DNA of 64,000 bases from Nicotiana tabacum (GCF_000715075.1 NC_134096.1:116620698-116684697), one strand, 5' to 3'. Shown: positions 11,659 to 24,578, counted from the first letter of the stretch. Notes: generated by a model not told the origin, from the sequence alone. Made by a program: numbers and translations.

Positions 11659-14520
11659 CATATTACCGGCTACACCAATCGCTGTAAAGCAAATTCAAGA
11701 ATCCGCATTCAGAATGCCAAGCCTCTTCACACCAGGTACCGATCTTATATGACGCTAAAGACAATACCAGCTTACTCTAACCACCTGAATCCTTTCCCGC
11801 TCATCCGAGCTCTTGACATTCTTGTCGACACCAAACTGCAACCTTGATCCTTAACTTCTAAATCCCATGTCGATCACTGCACTTAATCATGCCAATGCGC
11901 AAGAGTGCAATAACTTCATCATAACTCCTGAACCACTAATAAGGTAAACACTTCATTATATAGAAACCTTCTACATAACTCATTTCAAGGGAACCATTGC
12001 AACACGTGACTAAATTTTCATATTCGCAGAAAATACCAACCTCAAGTAGTGGTCTAAACCACCATAACTCTTCCGGGATCCATCTGCACATAACAGGCCA
12101 TAATACTCGAAAGCCTCCAAATAAGATCAGTTACGGTGACCGTCAAACCTCGCACGTACCGTCACCAATCACATGAGTAACCCAATACACTGAAGGAGCT
12201 GATGGCTGCCATCATTATGCCAATTCAACCATTGCTAACCAGACCCGACTTCTCCTAATTTACTCTGGATCTTCCTTAGAAATAACAACAGCTCCTTTAT
12301 CAATATAACGAACTCAATCTGCACTCTTCCTGAGTGGCCTTGAATCACGAGATCATGTTGTCTTAAAACCCATGAACCATTTCATACCCTCCTTGTGCGC
12401 ATAATCGCATCTTCAACTGATACACCTATTCTGATAATTCTTCTATAAATCCAAAGTTGCATGCTCATGTTCCTCTCATGATACCCCGTAGACCAAAGAT
12501 AACATGGAATACTCCAAGCTCCTTTATCATAATCCGCTGCAGAAGTTCGATATTCAACCATACTATGGACTTGAAATCCTTAGGCACCACGCATTAACTT
12601 TTGAATCCACTAGGACTGTTATTGAGAGTCACCCACTCTGACTTGGTCCCGAATATAATCAACTCCAAGGCTCTGCTAGCACATGAGAACCCTCTCAAAG
12701 AAGCACCCGGCTGAATCATTTTCCTTATACACCACTCCCACACGAAGCCTAGACTCTGAGTCTTTCCCAAACTTGAACACGAATCGATAAGGCCAAATAT
12801 AGCATACATTCCTCAAATCCTTTGCTCAAATTATTGTTGATGTTCTCTTCCCTTAGTCATAATATCCCACCAATATGCCGATAACCAGAAATCTCACAAT
12901 TAGCCGACCATGCAATTCAACGTAGGCGGTGGGACTCTCCCACTTAGCTTGAAGCTACCATTACATAGCTCTAGAACTCGCCAAGATTCTTTCTTCATCG
13001 TTGAACTGATCTTGCATAACCAACTCGCCAAATTCCTCGAAATCCTTCCATTTGACCTTTCATGAACACTCTGAATCACTAACCACATTCACATATTCGA
13101 CCTTTTGCCGGATAACCAGTAGAATTCTTTCGTGACATCCCCATCAACACCACGCAACCGCTACCTGCTCACAGGAGATAACCCACCTGTGAAAATTCCA
13201 TGCCGACATCATCCAATGCCGCTGCACTAGGTACAATAACTACGAAATCCGTAACCCATCTGGAGCCCGTGCTCATTCACCCGTTGTACAGGTCCATTCA
13301 CTCCTCATGGACATCAACTAAAGGTGCGACAATACCTTCAAATCCAAAGTCATGTTGTATCCTCCTTCATATCAAGCAACTCCTTTCTGTTGTATCCCAT
13401 CTCCCGCCGTATAATAGCCAATATTTCAAATTAAGTCCGTAGACCTAGTCACTAACAAACATGAATCCCAAATCACTCTAAACTTTCTTCAAGATGTGTA
13501 GTTATCCTATCACAGAACCCACATGCTACTCTGCCACTCTCCCACTTTGGTCAAACTCACTCCTTTAAGCAACTACCCGACTCCTGTTTCTCACACTTGA
13601 CCTTCTATAAGTTTATCCACCGCAAGGCACCTCCCACATGTCCTTCCTCATCCTTCGCTGCCCAGTTGTTGCCTTAAGTCAAAATATATCTCTGTAGCAC
13701 TTGAACCGATAGATCGCTACCAACTTTAAACCTTTCCGAAAATTAGTTTTTTCGAGCCATCAATACCAGGAAATGTCGATTCAATCCTGAACCCCTGCAT
13801 ACTGTGATTTATGACAGCCGCTTCTCGGTAACATTTATAATACACTGGCCCAAGGCGAATTTAAGGAAATCATAACACCGGAAAACGTAACACATTATAA
13901 CCAATCAAGGACGATGACGCCACATCACAGGCGAAGATTGCCACGTTCGAAAATATCAAGTCCCGCTACTCCATCAACTCAAGTCTGAACATTCTTAGTT
14001 TGATTGCCTTTCCTCTGTCGGAAGTAAAATACCAAATCTCTGAATCATGCACTAAGTAAACCTCCTTTCAAGTCATTCAATGCCCCGACACATAGGCAAG
14101 CATGCTACCATCACATCAATATTGTGCGATAACAACTCATGAGCATCATAGCAACATGTGCATAGCCTCAAAGCTCTCAGAAGTGCAGCTACTGAGCTGA
14201 AATGACAGAATATCCTTCCATAAGGCAACGACAATAGCCCAAATCAACTACGTAGGGAGAAACATCATGCACCATATCTGTAGTACCATTACAATTCCTC
14301 AATTCCCGATTTATAACCAGCGTTTCACGTCGCATAAGATTGAATGGGAAAGAAATTAAGGCATAAGCCTCAAAGGAATCAAATCTCACGATGAGGAATC
14401 AAGAAGGGAAGTGCTCCTAACAGCCATGTAGCCTCTCGAAGATAAGTACAGACGTCTCTGTACCGATTCGCAAGACTCTACTAGACTCTCTCATGACTCG
14501 TCAGACCTAAGTGAACCTAG

Positions 14521-14533
14521 TGCTTTGATACCA
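14521..14533 (-). other. primer-binding site of the 12.1 kb element
   Basis: Read on the minus strand this is TGGTATCAAAGCA, one base from the initiator-methionine tRNA complement TGGTATCAGAGCA. It lies three bases from the inner edge of the right (5') LTR and fixes the element's orientation. Confidence 0.7.
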
Positions 14534-14536
14534 TGT

Positions 14537-17445
14537 TGTCACGACCCAAAATCCATAAAGGTCGTGATGGCGCCAGACACCACTATCAGGCAAACCAACA
14601 ATAAGTACTTAATTGGGTTCTCATTTTGTTACTTTTGAAAACATATTTTTCCTTCAATTTAAATCATAAAAGATGAAGTTTACAAGATAAATAATAATAT
14701 CTTTAAAATTTCCAATACAGCACAACCCATAGTCCTCCCAAAATCCAGTGTCACAAGTGCATGAACAATTAACTAGAAAAGTAAAATAAAATACAATAGA
14801 TGTCCGGAATACAAATTTGGAATGGAAAAATGTAAGTACTCTGAAGGAGACTCTGCTGGCTACGGATCATCATATAGAATGCTGCTCACCTAAGTCCCTG
14901 CCATAATCGCACCTCTGCACCCACAAGGCCGCTAAACATATGTGTACCTGCATAAAAATGTAAAGCAAGTGTAGCATGAGTACGTAAATCAACGCATACC
15001 CAGTAAGTAGCTCGCCTAACCCCGAATAGGTAGTGACGAGGGGTCGACTTCGACACTTACTATGGGCTATAAATAAATGGAATAATATCATTAAATTAGA
15101 CATGGATTAATTAATACGGTTGCAAGCCCATTATTCTGAAGTAAGTAAACAGTTCTTTCATAATTAAGGAAATCTCCAAATTTTATCTCCCATTATTTAA
15201 TGATTATACCTCCGGCCAATGAGGCCATATCAAATTATCAGTAGATCTCAGACCAGGGAGGTAATATCGTTATTTATAAATTTCAAGGCAAGCAATACAA
15301 GCATGCACAAGTCATTGCCGAGGTCGTACGCCCCGATCCAATAATTATTTAAACTGTGCATTGTCAGAGGGTCAAATAGCGCGAACCATAGATGTATCTA
15401 TTTAATCTACCAAGGTGTTCAGCCCGTTCCACAAAAGATAACACATTCAAATAATCAATCAAGAATTCATCAAGGTGCAATTATCCAAGGAAAAGGCAAT
15501 TTCTCTTTTAAAAAGTCAAAAACACGATATCCAGCCTTTTAGAAATTTATTAACAAAGTTCGATATGATTTAAGCATTTTAAATTCACAATAAGATTGCA
15601 AATATTGCAAGTAAAGCATGTTATTGTGTCCTAAACTACCCAAACATAAGCATAATAGTAGCTACGCACGGACTCATGTCACCTCGTGCGTACGTAGCCC
15701 CCCCACAAATAGTAGCACACATTGATTTATTTTACCTATGGGGTAAATTTCCTCTTACAAGGTTAGAAAGGAGACTTACCTCGCTCCGAAGTTCCATAAT
15801 CGGCTTCCGAGCCCTTCAACAACTTGAATCGATGCACAACGCTCCAAAACTAGCCAATAATTATGCAAACCCATTAATATATACTCAAATACTCAATATA
15901 ATCCAATTTATAATAATTTCTAACACAGATCGAAAAGTCGATAAAAATTACCCCCGGGCCCACATGCCCGGATTCCAAAAGGTTTCGAAGATAAACTTTA
16001 CCCATAACCTCACAAACTCAAATATACAGTTTATTCTCGATTTCACGCCCAATTTCGTGGTCAAAATCTAAAAATATCAAATTCTAGGTCTTCTACTAAA
16101 ACCCCATAATTTATACTAATTTTCATGTTCCAATCCATGTATAATTTATGTATTTAACCCACAATGGGAAGAAACTAATTACCTAGAATTGCTTGATGAA
16201 ATTCTCCCCTTGAAGCTCTCCAAAATCGCCCAAACCAAATGAAAATGAGAGAAAAATGGCCAAAACCCTCGCTTAAACGCATTCTGCCCAGCCCGATCTT
16301 CGCACTTGCGGTGCCTTGGCCGCATCTGCGGTCCCGCACCTGCGAAAATCCCATCGCAGGTGCGGCTCGAGCTCGGCCCAACATTTTTCGCACTTGCGCT
16401 CCATGCGGCGCATCTGCGCGTCCGCTCCTGCGCTGCCCTCTTCACTTTTGCGTTGTCCTTCACCTGGCCGGCCTGCTCCGCATCTGCAACTTCAAATGTC
16501 GTTTCTGCGCCCTCCGCACCTGCGGCCAAAACCTAGCAGGTGCGGGTACACCAGATATCAACTACCTCAACTCTTCTTAAAATTCCAAATTCGATCCGTT
16601 AACCACCCGAAATCCACCCGGGACCCCATCCAATCACACCAACCAGTTTCAAAATGCATTACGAACTTAGTCGAGCCTTCAAATCACATTAAACAGCGTC
16701 GAATTCATGAATCGTACCCCATTCCAAGCTTAATGACCTTTGAAACTTCAACTTCTACAATCGATGCCGAAATCTATCAAATCACGTCCGATTGACCTCA
16801 AATTTTGCACACAAATCACATTTGACATTATGGACCTACTCCAACTTACGGAATCGGGATCCGACCCCGATATCAAAAAGTCTGCTTCCGATCAAACTTC
16901 TCAAAAACCTTCAAATTCTAACTTTCACCAAACGACTCCAAAATGACCTACGGACCTCCAAATCCACTTCCGGACGCGCTCTCAGTACCGAAATCACCAT
17001 ACGGAGCTATTTTTAGACTCAGAATTCCAAACGGACATCGATAACATTGAAATGCACTTCAACCCAAATTTATAGAATTCTTCCAAAATGCTAACTTCCA
17101 CAATAGGTGCTAAAACGCTCCCGGGACATCAAAACCCGATCCAAACATACGCCCAAGTCCAAAATCATCATACGAACCTGTAGGAGCCTTTAAATTCCGA
17201 TTCCGAGGCCGTTTACTCTAAAATCCAATCTTAGTCAATTCTTTCAACTTAAGGCTTTCGAAATGAGAATTTTCTTTCAACTTAAGGCTTTCGAAATGAG
17301 AATTTTCTTTCCAATTCAACTCCGAACTTTCCGAAATTCAATTCCAACCACACGCACAAGTCATAAAACCTGAAGTGAAGCTGCTCATGGCCCCAAACTG
17401 CCGAACGATGCGCTAAAGCTCAAAACGACCGGTCGGGTCATTACA
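14537..17445 (-). repeat. 5' LTR of the 12.1 kb element (right copy)
   Basis: The copy is 2909 bp, with TGTCACGACCC at its left edge and GGTCATTACA at its right edge, giving TG...CA ends. It differs from the other copy by many substitutions and by a private 33-bp tandem duplication (17241-17273 and 17274-17306). The GC-motif array is at 16290-16545. Confidence 0.88.
16290..16545. repeat. array of CACCTGCG / CGCAGGTG motifs, second LTR copy
   Basis: The GCACCTGCG and CGCAGGTGCGG motifs of 7090-7385 recur here in the same order with small deletions. The array was therefore present in the LTR before insertion and is a property of the family. Confidence 0.75.
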
Positions 17446-17450
17446 CAAAG

Positions 17451-17975
17451 GTATTTGGAGTTTATCCGGTCATAGCCATATGAAGATTTTAGGCATTCAT
17501 GTGTGTACGTTCTCTGATGGTATTTTATTATTAATGTATTTTTTGTGCCAATTTGCTAATTGCAACAGTGAGTTATTATTAATGTATTTTTCTTGAGTTA
17601 GCAAGTTGTTGAAATCATATTACGAGTCTAAAATAATATGGACAGCCTTTTTTGTGTATGCTTTAATGCCATCGTTATATATGTTTTCTTTGGTGCTTTT
17701 GGCTATTAATTTGTTTTCTTAGAATGTTAGATATGCATAATTTTGTTGTGCCTAAGTTGCAACATTTTGTTAGCACCAAATATGTCCCTCTTCTCCTTCC
17801 ATTTCCTATTAGTTGAAGAAGTATGAAATGATAAACATGGTGTCGCAATAGACTTCATCATCATCTTATTCTAGATTTTGGTGGTAAATTTGACATTACT
17901 TGATCTCTAAAGTTACACTAACTTTCAAAAATTTAGATTGAAAGAGGTAACTAAGCATTTTGATTATTTCGTCTG
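17451..17975. other. AT-rich intron-like host sequence
   Basis: The stretch begins GTATTTGG directly after the CAAAG target duplication, consistent with a splice donor. The rest is T-rich with no open frame. It separates the two large LTR elements and shows that they inserted into the same host unit independently. Confidence 0.4.
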
Positions 17976-19194
17976 TGTCACGATCCAAAATCCCACCACA
18001 GGCGTCGTGATGGTACCTAGTCTCTAAGACTAGGTAAGCCGATTTCAATTACATTTTGAAGCCATTTTTTTTAGGTAATAAAATAAGTTATTAAAACTAA
18101 CAGCGAAACAAATATGAATATATAACCTCCTAAGACTGGTAGTACTGAGTCACGAACTCGAACAGAATACTTGGGATGATCACGAGGACCGAATATACAA
18201 TACTGTTTGATTAAAAATTAATAGTACAATGAAATGAAAAGACTCCAAGGGACTGCGACGACCAAGCAGCTCTACCTTGAATCCTTAAGATCCCACTTTA
18301 ACTCTGCTCAAGTCCGATATCTCCAATACCTGGCTCTGCACAAAAATGTACAGAAGTGTAGTATGAGTACACCACGGTCGGTACCCAGTAACTATCAAGA
18401 CTAACCTCAGTGGAATAGAGACTAGGTATAGTCAAGACACTCAGTAGTCTAATAGCATGTGCAATATAATATACAAAATAATAGGAAACAGATAACAATA
18501 AGGGCAACATAAAATAACCAGTGATTTACACAGCAAGACAACAAGAACAAGAACACCGTTAAAAAATATAATTACATCCAGTTAAATCAAGTCCTTCAAA
18601 TAAATGTCTTTCACATATAATTCTTTCAAATAACTCTCTTTCAAATATAATTCTTTCAATAAATCTCTTCAAATATAATTTTTTTCAAATAAATATCTTT
18701 CAAATACAATTCTTTCATATAATACTTTCTAAATAAGAATCCTTCCAAATAAATATTTTGAATAATTCTTTCAATTAAGAAGTCACCATGTGACACCTCA
18801 TTTCATAATCATAAAAATACGGGTCTCAGCCCATTTTTATATTTTTCGTAAACGCGGATCTCAGCCCATTTTTCATATTTTCACGGCACCTCGTGCCCAT
18901 AATGAAATCATCATATTTTCCCGGCACCTCGTGCCCTTAATTCAAATCACAACTGGACGGACAATTCACGTGCCAAATATCCTCATTATTTATTCACGGC
19001 ACCTCGTGCCCACATTTCATTTTATAATCCGCCTGACAATAGCCACATGCTCTCAATTTCAACATAAATCAGATTGTTATCAATTTAACAACAACAAGAC
19101 AAATTGCACAAGGTATAAAAATAAACACAGAAAAGTCGCAACATCACATGAAAATCACCAATACCACAACTCCACATCATCACGTATCGTCCCT

Positions 19195-19350
19195 GACAAT
19201 AGCCACCCTTATCTCTCCTATAGCCACCCTTATCACTCCTATAGTAGCCACCCTTATCCCTCCCCCCTGACAATATCAATATCCACCCTTATCGCTCATA
19301 TTGCCACCCGTATCTCTCTTATAGCCACCCTTATCGCTCCGCCCAGACAA
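19195..19350. repeat. minisatellite in the LTR (ATAGCCACCCTTATCnCTCC)
   Basis: A unit of about 20 bp, ATAGCCACCCTTATCNCTCC, is repeated imperfectly, with interruptions such as GACAATATCAATA. The right LTR has the same array at about 25985-26135 with different point changes. A large open frame across it (18790-19548) has no protein-like features and is an accident of low complexity. Confidence 0.65.
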
Positions 19351-20584
19351 TACTCCAATAAATACAACAACAAAGAAATGCCACCCTTATACCCACATAA
19401 TATCAACAGTGGAATGCAACCCTTATATCCTCAAAATAACAACTCATACAACACAACAATTTATATGAAAAATTATAACGGCAACATAACAAAAATCAAT
19501 TCATATCACAATTTGCTCAATGGCCACATCCAAATTTTAAAGATATAACCAAATCAATTAATTTCACAACAAATAGTCGAAGGCTCCACACAATGTGTAT
19601 AACACCACAAAAACAATCAACAGAGATAGAAATTATTCAGCATAAAGCAAAGCCTTCATTAATCTAAATTTAGGTAATTATATTAGCACATCTTCTTAAG
19701 CTTGCTTAATTAATTATTTGCATAGGGAAAACTCATAATGAAAATTAAATTCCAAGAATATCAACCATCAAATTCACGGAATTCACATAGATATACAAGT
19801 AATAATTACATCAAATTGTCATTTAAAAATAAATTCAATAAATGTGATTTGAGGCCTGGAAAATAGATAATTAAATATATGCCAACAATAATCCAATTTA
19901 CTACACAATATTCCCAAGACTTTAACTCGATAGATTTTGCACATATAAACCCGAGTACGTACTTGTCGCCTCGCGTACTCGGCTTTTCACATTTCACGAA
20001 TGGCACATAAGACTCGATGCCTAAGGGGTAATTCCCCTACTCGAGGTTAAGAGAGACACTTACCTTTTTGAAGTTATGCCGATTTTCCAAAATCTCCTTC
20101 TTGCTTGAATTGACTTCCGGACAGCTCAAATCTATCCAAATTAATTGTACAACTTCATTAAAATTCATCGAAAATAATTCCGGATAATAATACGCCGACT
20201 TAAAATTTTATTCCAAAAAGTCAACAAAAGTCAACGCGTGACTCGCCTTTCGAAACCCGACATAATTTTCCTGAAATCTGAACACCCATTCTGATACGAG
20301 TTTAACTATACCAATTTTATCGAATTCCAATAACAAATCGACCTCCAAATCTTAAATTTAAACCAAGAGGGTTTTCTAAAATTTTTCAACTTAATTCACT
20401 CATTAAATGATGGATTCAAAGACATAATCATGAAAATTAATCAAAACTCGATAAGAATCACTTACCCCAAACATCCACGCAAGAATCTCTTCAAAAACCG
20501 CCTTCTACCAAGCTCCCAATTTGATTTTGTGTTATGAACTCAAACCCCCATTTTTGGGACTTTTAATTCTGTCCATATAGGCCT

Positions 20585-21000
20585 TCTTCGCGTTCGCGAC
20601 CTCTGTCTCATGTTCGCGAAGGCTAAAAACCCAGTTGCCTCAAATTCATCTTCGCGTTCGCGTGACCAGCGACGCATTCGTGAAGGTTTGCCCATGCATA
20701 GTATCGCATTCGCGTTCAAGCCCTCGCATTCGCGATGCCCTCACGCCTTACTGCTTCGCGTTCGCGATTGAAGCTTCGCGTTCGTGATTGAAGCTTCGCG
20801 TTCGCGAAGGCTAAAGACTCCAGGCCCAGTCCCCTCCTTCCTTCTATGCGTTCGCGACTGGCCCCCCGCGTTCGCGTAAGTTCTTTAGGCATTCCTTCGC
20901 GTTCGCGAGTATTCCTTCGCATTCGCGAAGGCCAAATCTAGCGGCCTCAAAACTCCTCTTCGCGTTCGGGTGGCTCTCTTCGCGTTCGCGAAGAAGGAAA
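20585..21000. repeat. CpG-rich TTCGCGTTCGCGAA motif array in the LTR
   Basis: About fifteen copies or near-copies of TTCGCGTTCGCGAAGG occur in 400 bp; the core TCGCG...CGCGA is close to palindromic. The right LTR carries a shorter version at about 27375-27690, where a triple repeat seen here at about 20755-20810 is reduced to one unit. The surrounding DNA is AT-rich, so the patch is sharply bounded. Confidence 0.75.
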
Positions 21001-21688
21001 TCAGATACCAGATACAGCAGTTCCGAAACAGCCCGAAATGATCCGAAACCACCCCAAAACACACCTGATGCCCCCCGGGACCCCGTCCAATCATACCAGC
21101 TAGTCCCATAACATAACACAAACTTGTTCGAGACCTCAAATCCTAACAAACAATATCGGAATCATGAATCGCACCCCAATTTAAACTTAATGAACTTTGA
21201 AACTTCAACTTCTACAATCGATGCCGGAACCTATCAAATCATGTCTGATTGTCCTTAAATTTTGCACACAAGTCATAATTGACATTACGGACCTACCCTA
21301 ACTTCCGGAATTGAATTCCGACCCCGATATCAAATAGTCCACTTCTGATCCAAATCTCCAAAAATTCATCTTTCGCCATTTCAAGCCAAATTCTTCTACA
21401 AACCTCTAAAAACTTTTCCGAATACGCTCCTAAGTCCATAATCACCATACGGAACTATTGATATCATCAAAATTTCATTACAGAGTCGTTTACTCAAAAG
21501 TCAACTCCCCGGTCACCTCTTTCCATTTAAGCTTCTAAATAAGAATTGTTCTTTTAATTTAATTCTGAATCTTTCGAAAATTAAACTCCACCACACCTGC
21601 GGGTCATAATACATATTGCGAAGCTACTCGAGACCTTAAGTCACTGAACGGGACGTTAATTCTTAAAACGACAAGTCCGGTCATTACA

Positions 21689-23125
21689 TTCTCTACCTCT
21701 TAAACAAACGTTCGTCCTCGAACGTGCTAGGAATTATTCTAAGATTACCAAATCGATGATTTTACTTTTACACATATACTCAGGGTTGATCCCCCGTTAC
21801 CGCATTTGAGATAAGCCTGACAACACCATCTCATTTGAGATTATTTCTTTTATCCATATTTGTAAATTTTAAGATCAATTTCTTACACTCCAACATTTTC
21901 AAAAGGCCTGATTTTTCACAAAAACGCACGGTATTAGTCTCAACTGGCTATAGCAACTCGCGCCTACGCACATATCAACTTTCTTGATAGTGTTGAAGTA
22001 CTTCAAAAAAAATTCTTCTCTGCGTAGGATCATTCCCCCTCAAACACATAACATAATTTATCTCTTCTTTCGCACATATCAATCTCCCAAATTTTTCTAA
22101 CTCCCAAATATTTTAGAAATTTCGGCAGAGTCTCCCCTGTAATTGGGCCTAACCACCTGCCAGAGTAACACCAAAACAACTCCTACCAACACATCCACAA
22201 CCCAACAAAATACCACAAGGTATATATCAATAACACTAATCTCATCATTACAAGCACTGCATTATTACAATAATATCAGGACATGAATCATATCATATGT
22301 ATGCTCATCACCACATCTCTGGTCTTAAAAGTTGTTCATAATTAATTTAAGTATCATCAATTAATCTCATATTAACCACCACCTCATTTCGAATTTTCAC
22401 AACACTGACAACAGAATATGAGGCATGAAGACCTCATGATTACTTACTCAGATTAATGAGTCACATTTAACGCCACCTGGACACTCATCTCATAGGCTAA
22501 AACTCAATATTTACAGCACGAAAATGGATGATTATGCACAGAAAATATACAAGAATCATCAAATAAGCCTAACAGGCATGACTCCCTATTAATATTATTG
22601 TACAAATTAAATTTCACACATGGAGAATTTTAAACTCATAAATATTTTATCACAAGAACCTCGTCCTTATATAACTTCCACCGCAGCTTGAAGCCCGATT
22701 TAAATATTTCACATCATATAAAAATGCGAAGATCTTGTCCTCAACTCCGAATCACAAGTATTTTGCACATTGTGCCAACTGAACTTTCAATTTCCTTTCT
22801 TTCTTCTTTTCAATATACTTCATAAACAGTTTTCACAACACATAATGAACCCTCATACCGGTAGGGCATATAATTCATAAAAATTGGAATCAATTATTCC
22901 GAAACACATTAAACCCACTGTAATGAATACTAAAAAAATTATTTTTGGACTTATAATCCTCAATGGTGTACAAAAATAAAATGACAAACACGAGCTCACT
23001 TCTTCAAATCTCCCAACAGGGATAAACATATAAGTGGGTCACAAAAATTACGAAGCTCACCCATAAGCGGAGCATAATAGGAGGACTCACCTCAATATTC
23101 AGAACCGAATCAAATTAAAGGAAAA
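21689..23125 (-). other. 3' untranslated interior of the gag-only element
   Basis: This is 1.4 kb of AT-rich DNA between the end of gag and the 3' LTR. No pol motifs are visible on either strand. The LTR-proximal end has TACCTCTTAA, the reverse complement of a purine-rich tract, and CGTCCTCGAACGTGCTAG, which is shared with the 12.1 kb element. Confidence 0.6.
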
Positions 23126-24578
23126 TATCCTTTTATAACAAAATCATGATCGTACCTGTAATGACACCATCTGGTGTATCGGCCTCAGCCAAATCATAGC
23201 GATCATATCAACGGGTCGGGCCTCCACCTCTTAGGCGCCCTCTACCCGCCTGTCCTCCACCTCTAACTGGCTGTGTACGTGGAGTATTAACTGGAATAAA
23301 GCTTGTAGCTTGAGTGCCCTGATGAAATCCACCCCTCCCAAGTATGGGACAATCTCTCATGATGTGCCTAGTATCACCACATTCATAACAACCTCTATGA
23401 GATTGCGGTTGCTCGTACTGAGTCTATGCCAGATAACTAGAATAACCATTAGAGGAATCCTGTGCTGGTGGTGCATCGTAATAACTTACTGGAGTACTCC
23501 GAGTAATCTGATATGCGGACTGAGCTGGCCGAATGATCGAGCCTCCACTATAATGGGTCCTAGCTGAAGAGTAAAATCCGCTGAACCCTCCAGATCTTCG
23601 AGACCTTTTGGCCTCCTTAGACTCCTTTTCCTCTCCTAAAACACCCTCAATCTTCCTTGCAATCTCCACTACTTGTTGAAATGGAGTATCAATTTGCAAC
23701 TCTCGAGCCATGCATATTTTAATATCATAATCGTGCCCCTCAATGAATCTGCGGACCCGCTCTCTGATTGTAGGAACCAAGATAGGTGCATGACCGGCTA
23801 ACTCACAGAACCTGATAGCATATTCTGATACTATCATAGTGCCCTGACGCAACCGTTCAAACTCTGTGCGTCACGTATCTCGGAGAGTCTGGGGAACAAA
23901 CTCTTTCAAGAACACTTTCGAAAATTGAGCCCAAGTTGGTGGTGTTGCATCGGCTGGTCTACCTTCTTCATAGATTTGCCACCACCGATACGCTGCGTCT
24001 GACAATTGAAATGTAGTAAAGGCAACTCCGCTCACTTTCACAATACCCATGGTGCGGAGAATACGGTGATAATTTTCTAGAAATCCTTGGGCATCCTTTG
24101 TAGCTGTGCCACTGAAAGTAGGTGGACTATACCTCTTAAATCTTTCAAGTCTCTTTTGTTCTTCTTCTGATGCCTCTGACCTGACCTCAGGCCGAACCAG
24201 AATAACAGGTTGTACCGGTATTGCACCTGGAACCTGACCAACGTGAACCTGCTGCTCTGGAGTTGTGGTAAGAATCTGAGCTACTCCCCCAATCTGAAAA
24301 ATATTTGGTGCAACAGAGATTAATCCCGCCTGAGTTAATGTACCAAACATACTCAGGAACTGTGCTAAAGTCTCCTGAAGTTCGGGGGTAACAACAGGTG
24401 CTTCTGGTACCTATCCCCCAACTGGAGCTACTGTCGGCTCCTCAACTGTTGTTCTGACAGGTGCTCTAGTCGCGGCACGTGCCCTTCCTCGACCTCTACC
24501 TCGGCCCCGGCCTCTTGCAGCCCAAGCAGTATGTGCGGATGCCTGCTCAGCTAACCCGGTAGCACGTGTCCTCACCAT
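23126..24578 (-). pseudogene. gag: gypsy gag polyprotein, decayed
   Basis: The frame opens MVRTRATGLAEQ at 24578 with an Arg/Gly-rich stretch. It then carries a Retrotrans_gag-type capsid domain (FLENYHRILRTMGI, FQLSDAAYRWW, then EFERLRQGTMIVSEYAI). A zinc knuckle CYECGDTRHIMRDC (CX2CX4HX4C) lies at about 23348-23389. Three in-frame stops (near 24411, 23871 and 23424) break it; at 23871 the context suggests a TGG tryptophan codon changed to TGA. After the knuckle come a Gly/Arg-rich linker and a few residues like the start of the protease (TPDGVITGTI), and then pol homology stops. Capsid genes of this type are usual in Tekay/Del-like gypsy elements. Confidence 0.8.

Larger units (their letters stand above)
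8256..14536 (-). other. interior of the 12.1 kb element, non-coding
   Basis: The interior is 6.3 kb, of which 1.8 kb is a nested hAT transposon. No reading frame carries gag, protease, integrase, reverse transcriptase or RNase H motifs on either strand. The last 130 bp before the right LTR (about 14430-14536) closely match the equivalent leader of the 10.4 kb element at about 24665-24777, including GTAGCCTCTCGAAGATAAGT. The polypurine side is also similar (TCCTCGAACGTGCTA at 8282-8296). Confidence 0.7.
5324..17445 (-). mobile_element. 12.1 kb LTR retrotransposon without coding capacity (LARD-like)
   Basis: Two long direct repeats (5324-8255 and 14537-17445) flank a 6.3 kb interior. The flanking 5-bp repeat CAAAG (5319-5323 and 17446-17450) is a retrotransposon target duplication. 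Orientation is minus: next to the right LTR, the sequence at 14521-14533 read in reverse is TGGTATCAAAGCA, a near match to the initiator-Met-tRNA primer site. Next to the left LTR, AAGTGGGAGAA read in reverse is a polypurine tract. The interior has no gag or pol that I can detect and contains a nested hAT transposon. Large size, long LTRs and no coding capacity fit a LARD-type element that would need proteins from a relative. Confidence 0.88.
17976..21688 (-). repeat. 3' LTR of the gag-only element (left copy)
   Basis: The copy is 3713 bp. Successive blocks are an ATTCTTTCAAATA-type A/T repeat (about 18595-18780), CGGCACCTCGTGCCC repeats (about 18880-19010), an ATAGCCACCCTTATC minisatellite (about 19195-19350) and a TTCGCGTTCGCGAA array (about 20585-21000). 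The same blocks occur in the right copy. Confidence 0.85.

Noticed and set aside
14189..14389. 66-codon minus-strand frame in the 12 kb element's interior
   Set aside because: No gag or pol motif and no similarity that I recognise; the length is expected by chance in 6 kb.
19195..19350. CRISPR-like array
   Set aside because: The repeats are contiguous and imperfect, without unique spacers, in a plant LTR.
18790..19548. A 252-codon open frame
   Set aside because: It runs through LTR minisatellites rich in His, Ile, Tyr and Ser codons and has no domain. The second LTR copy breaks the frame.
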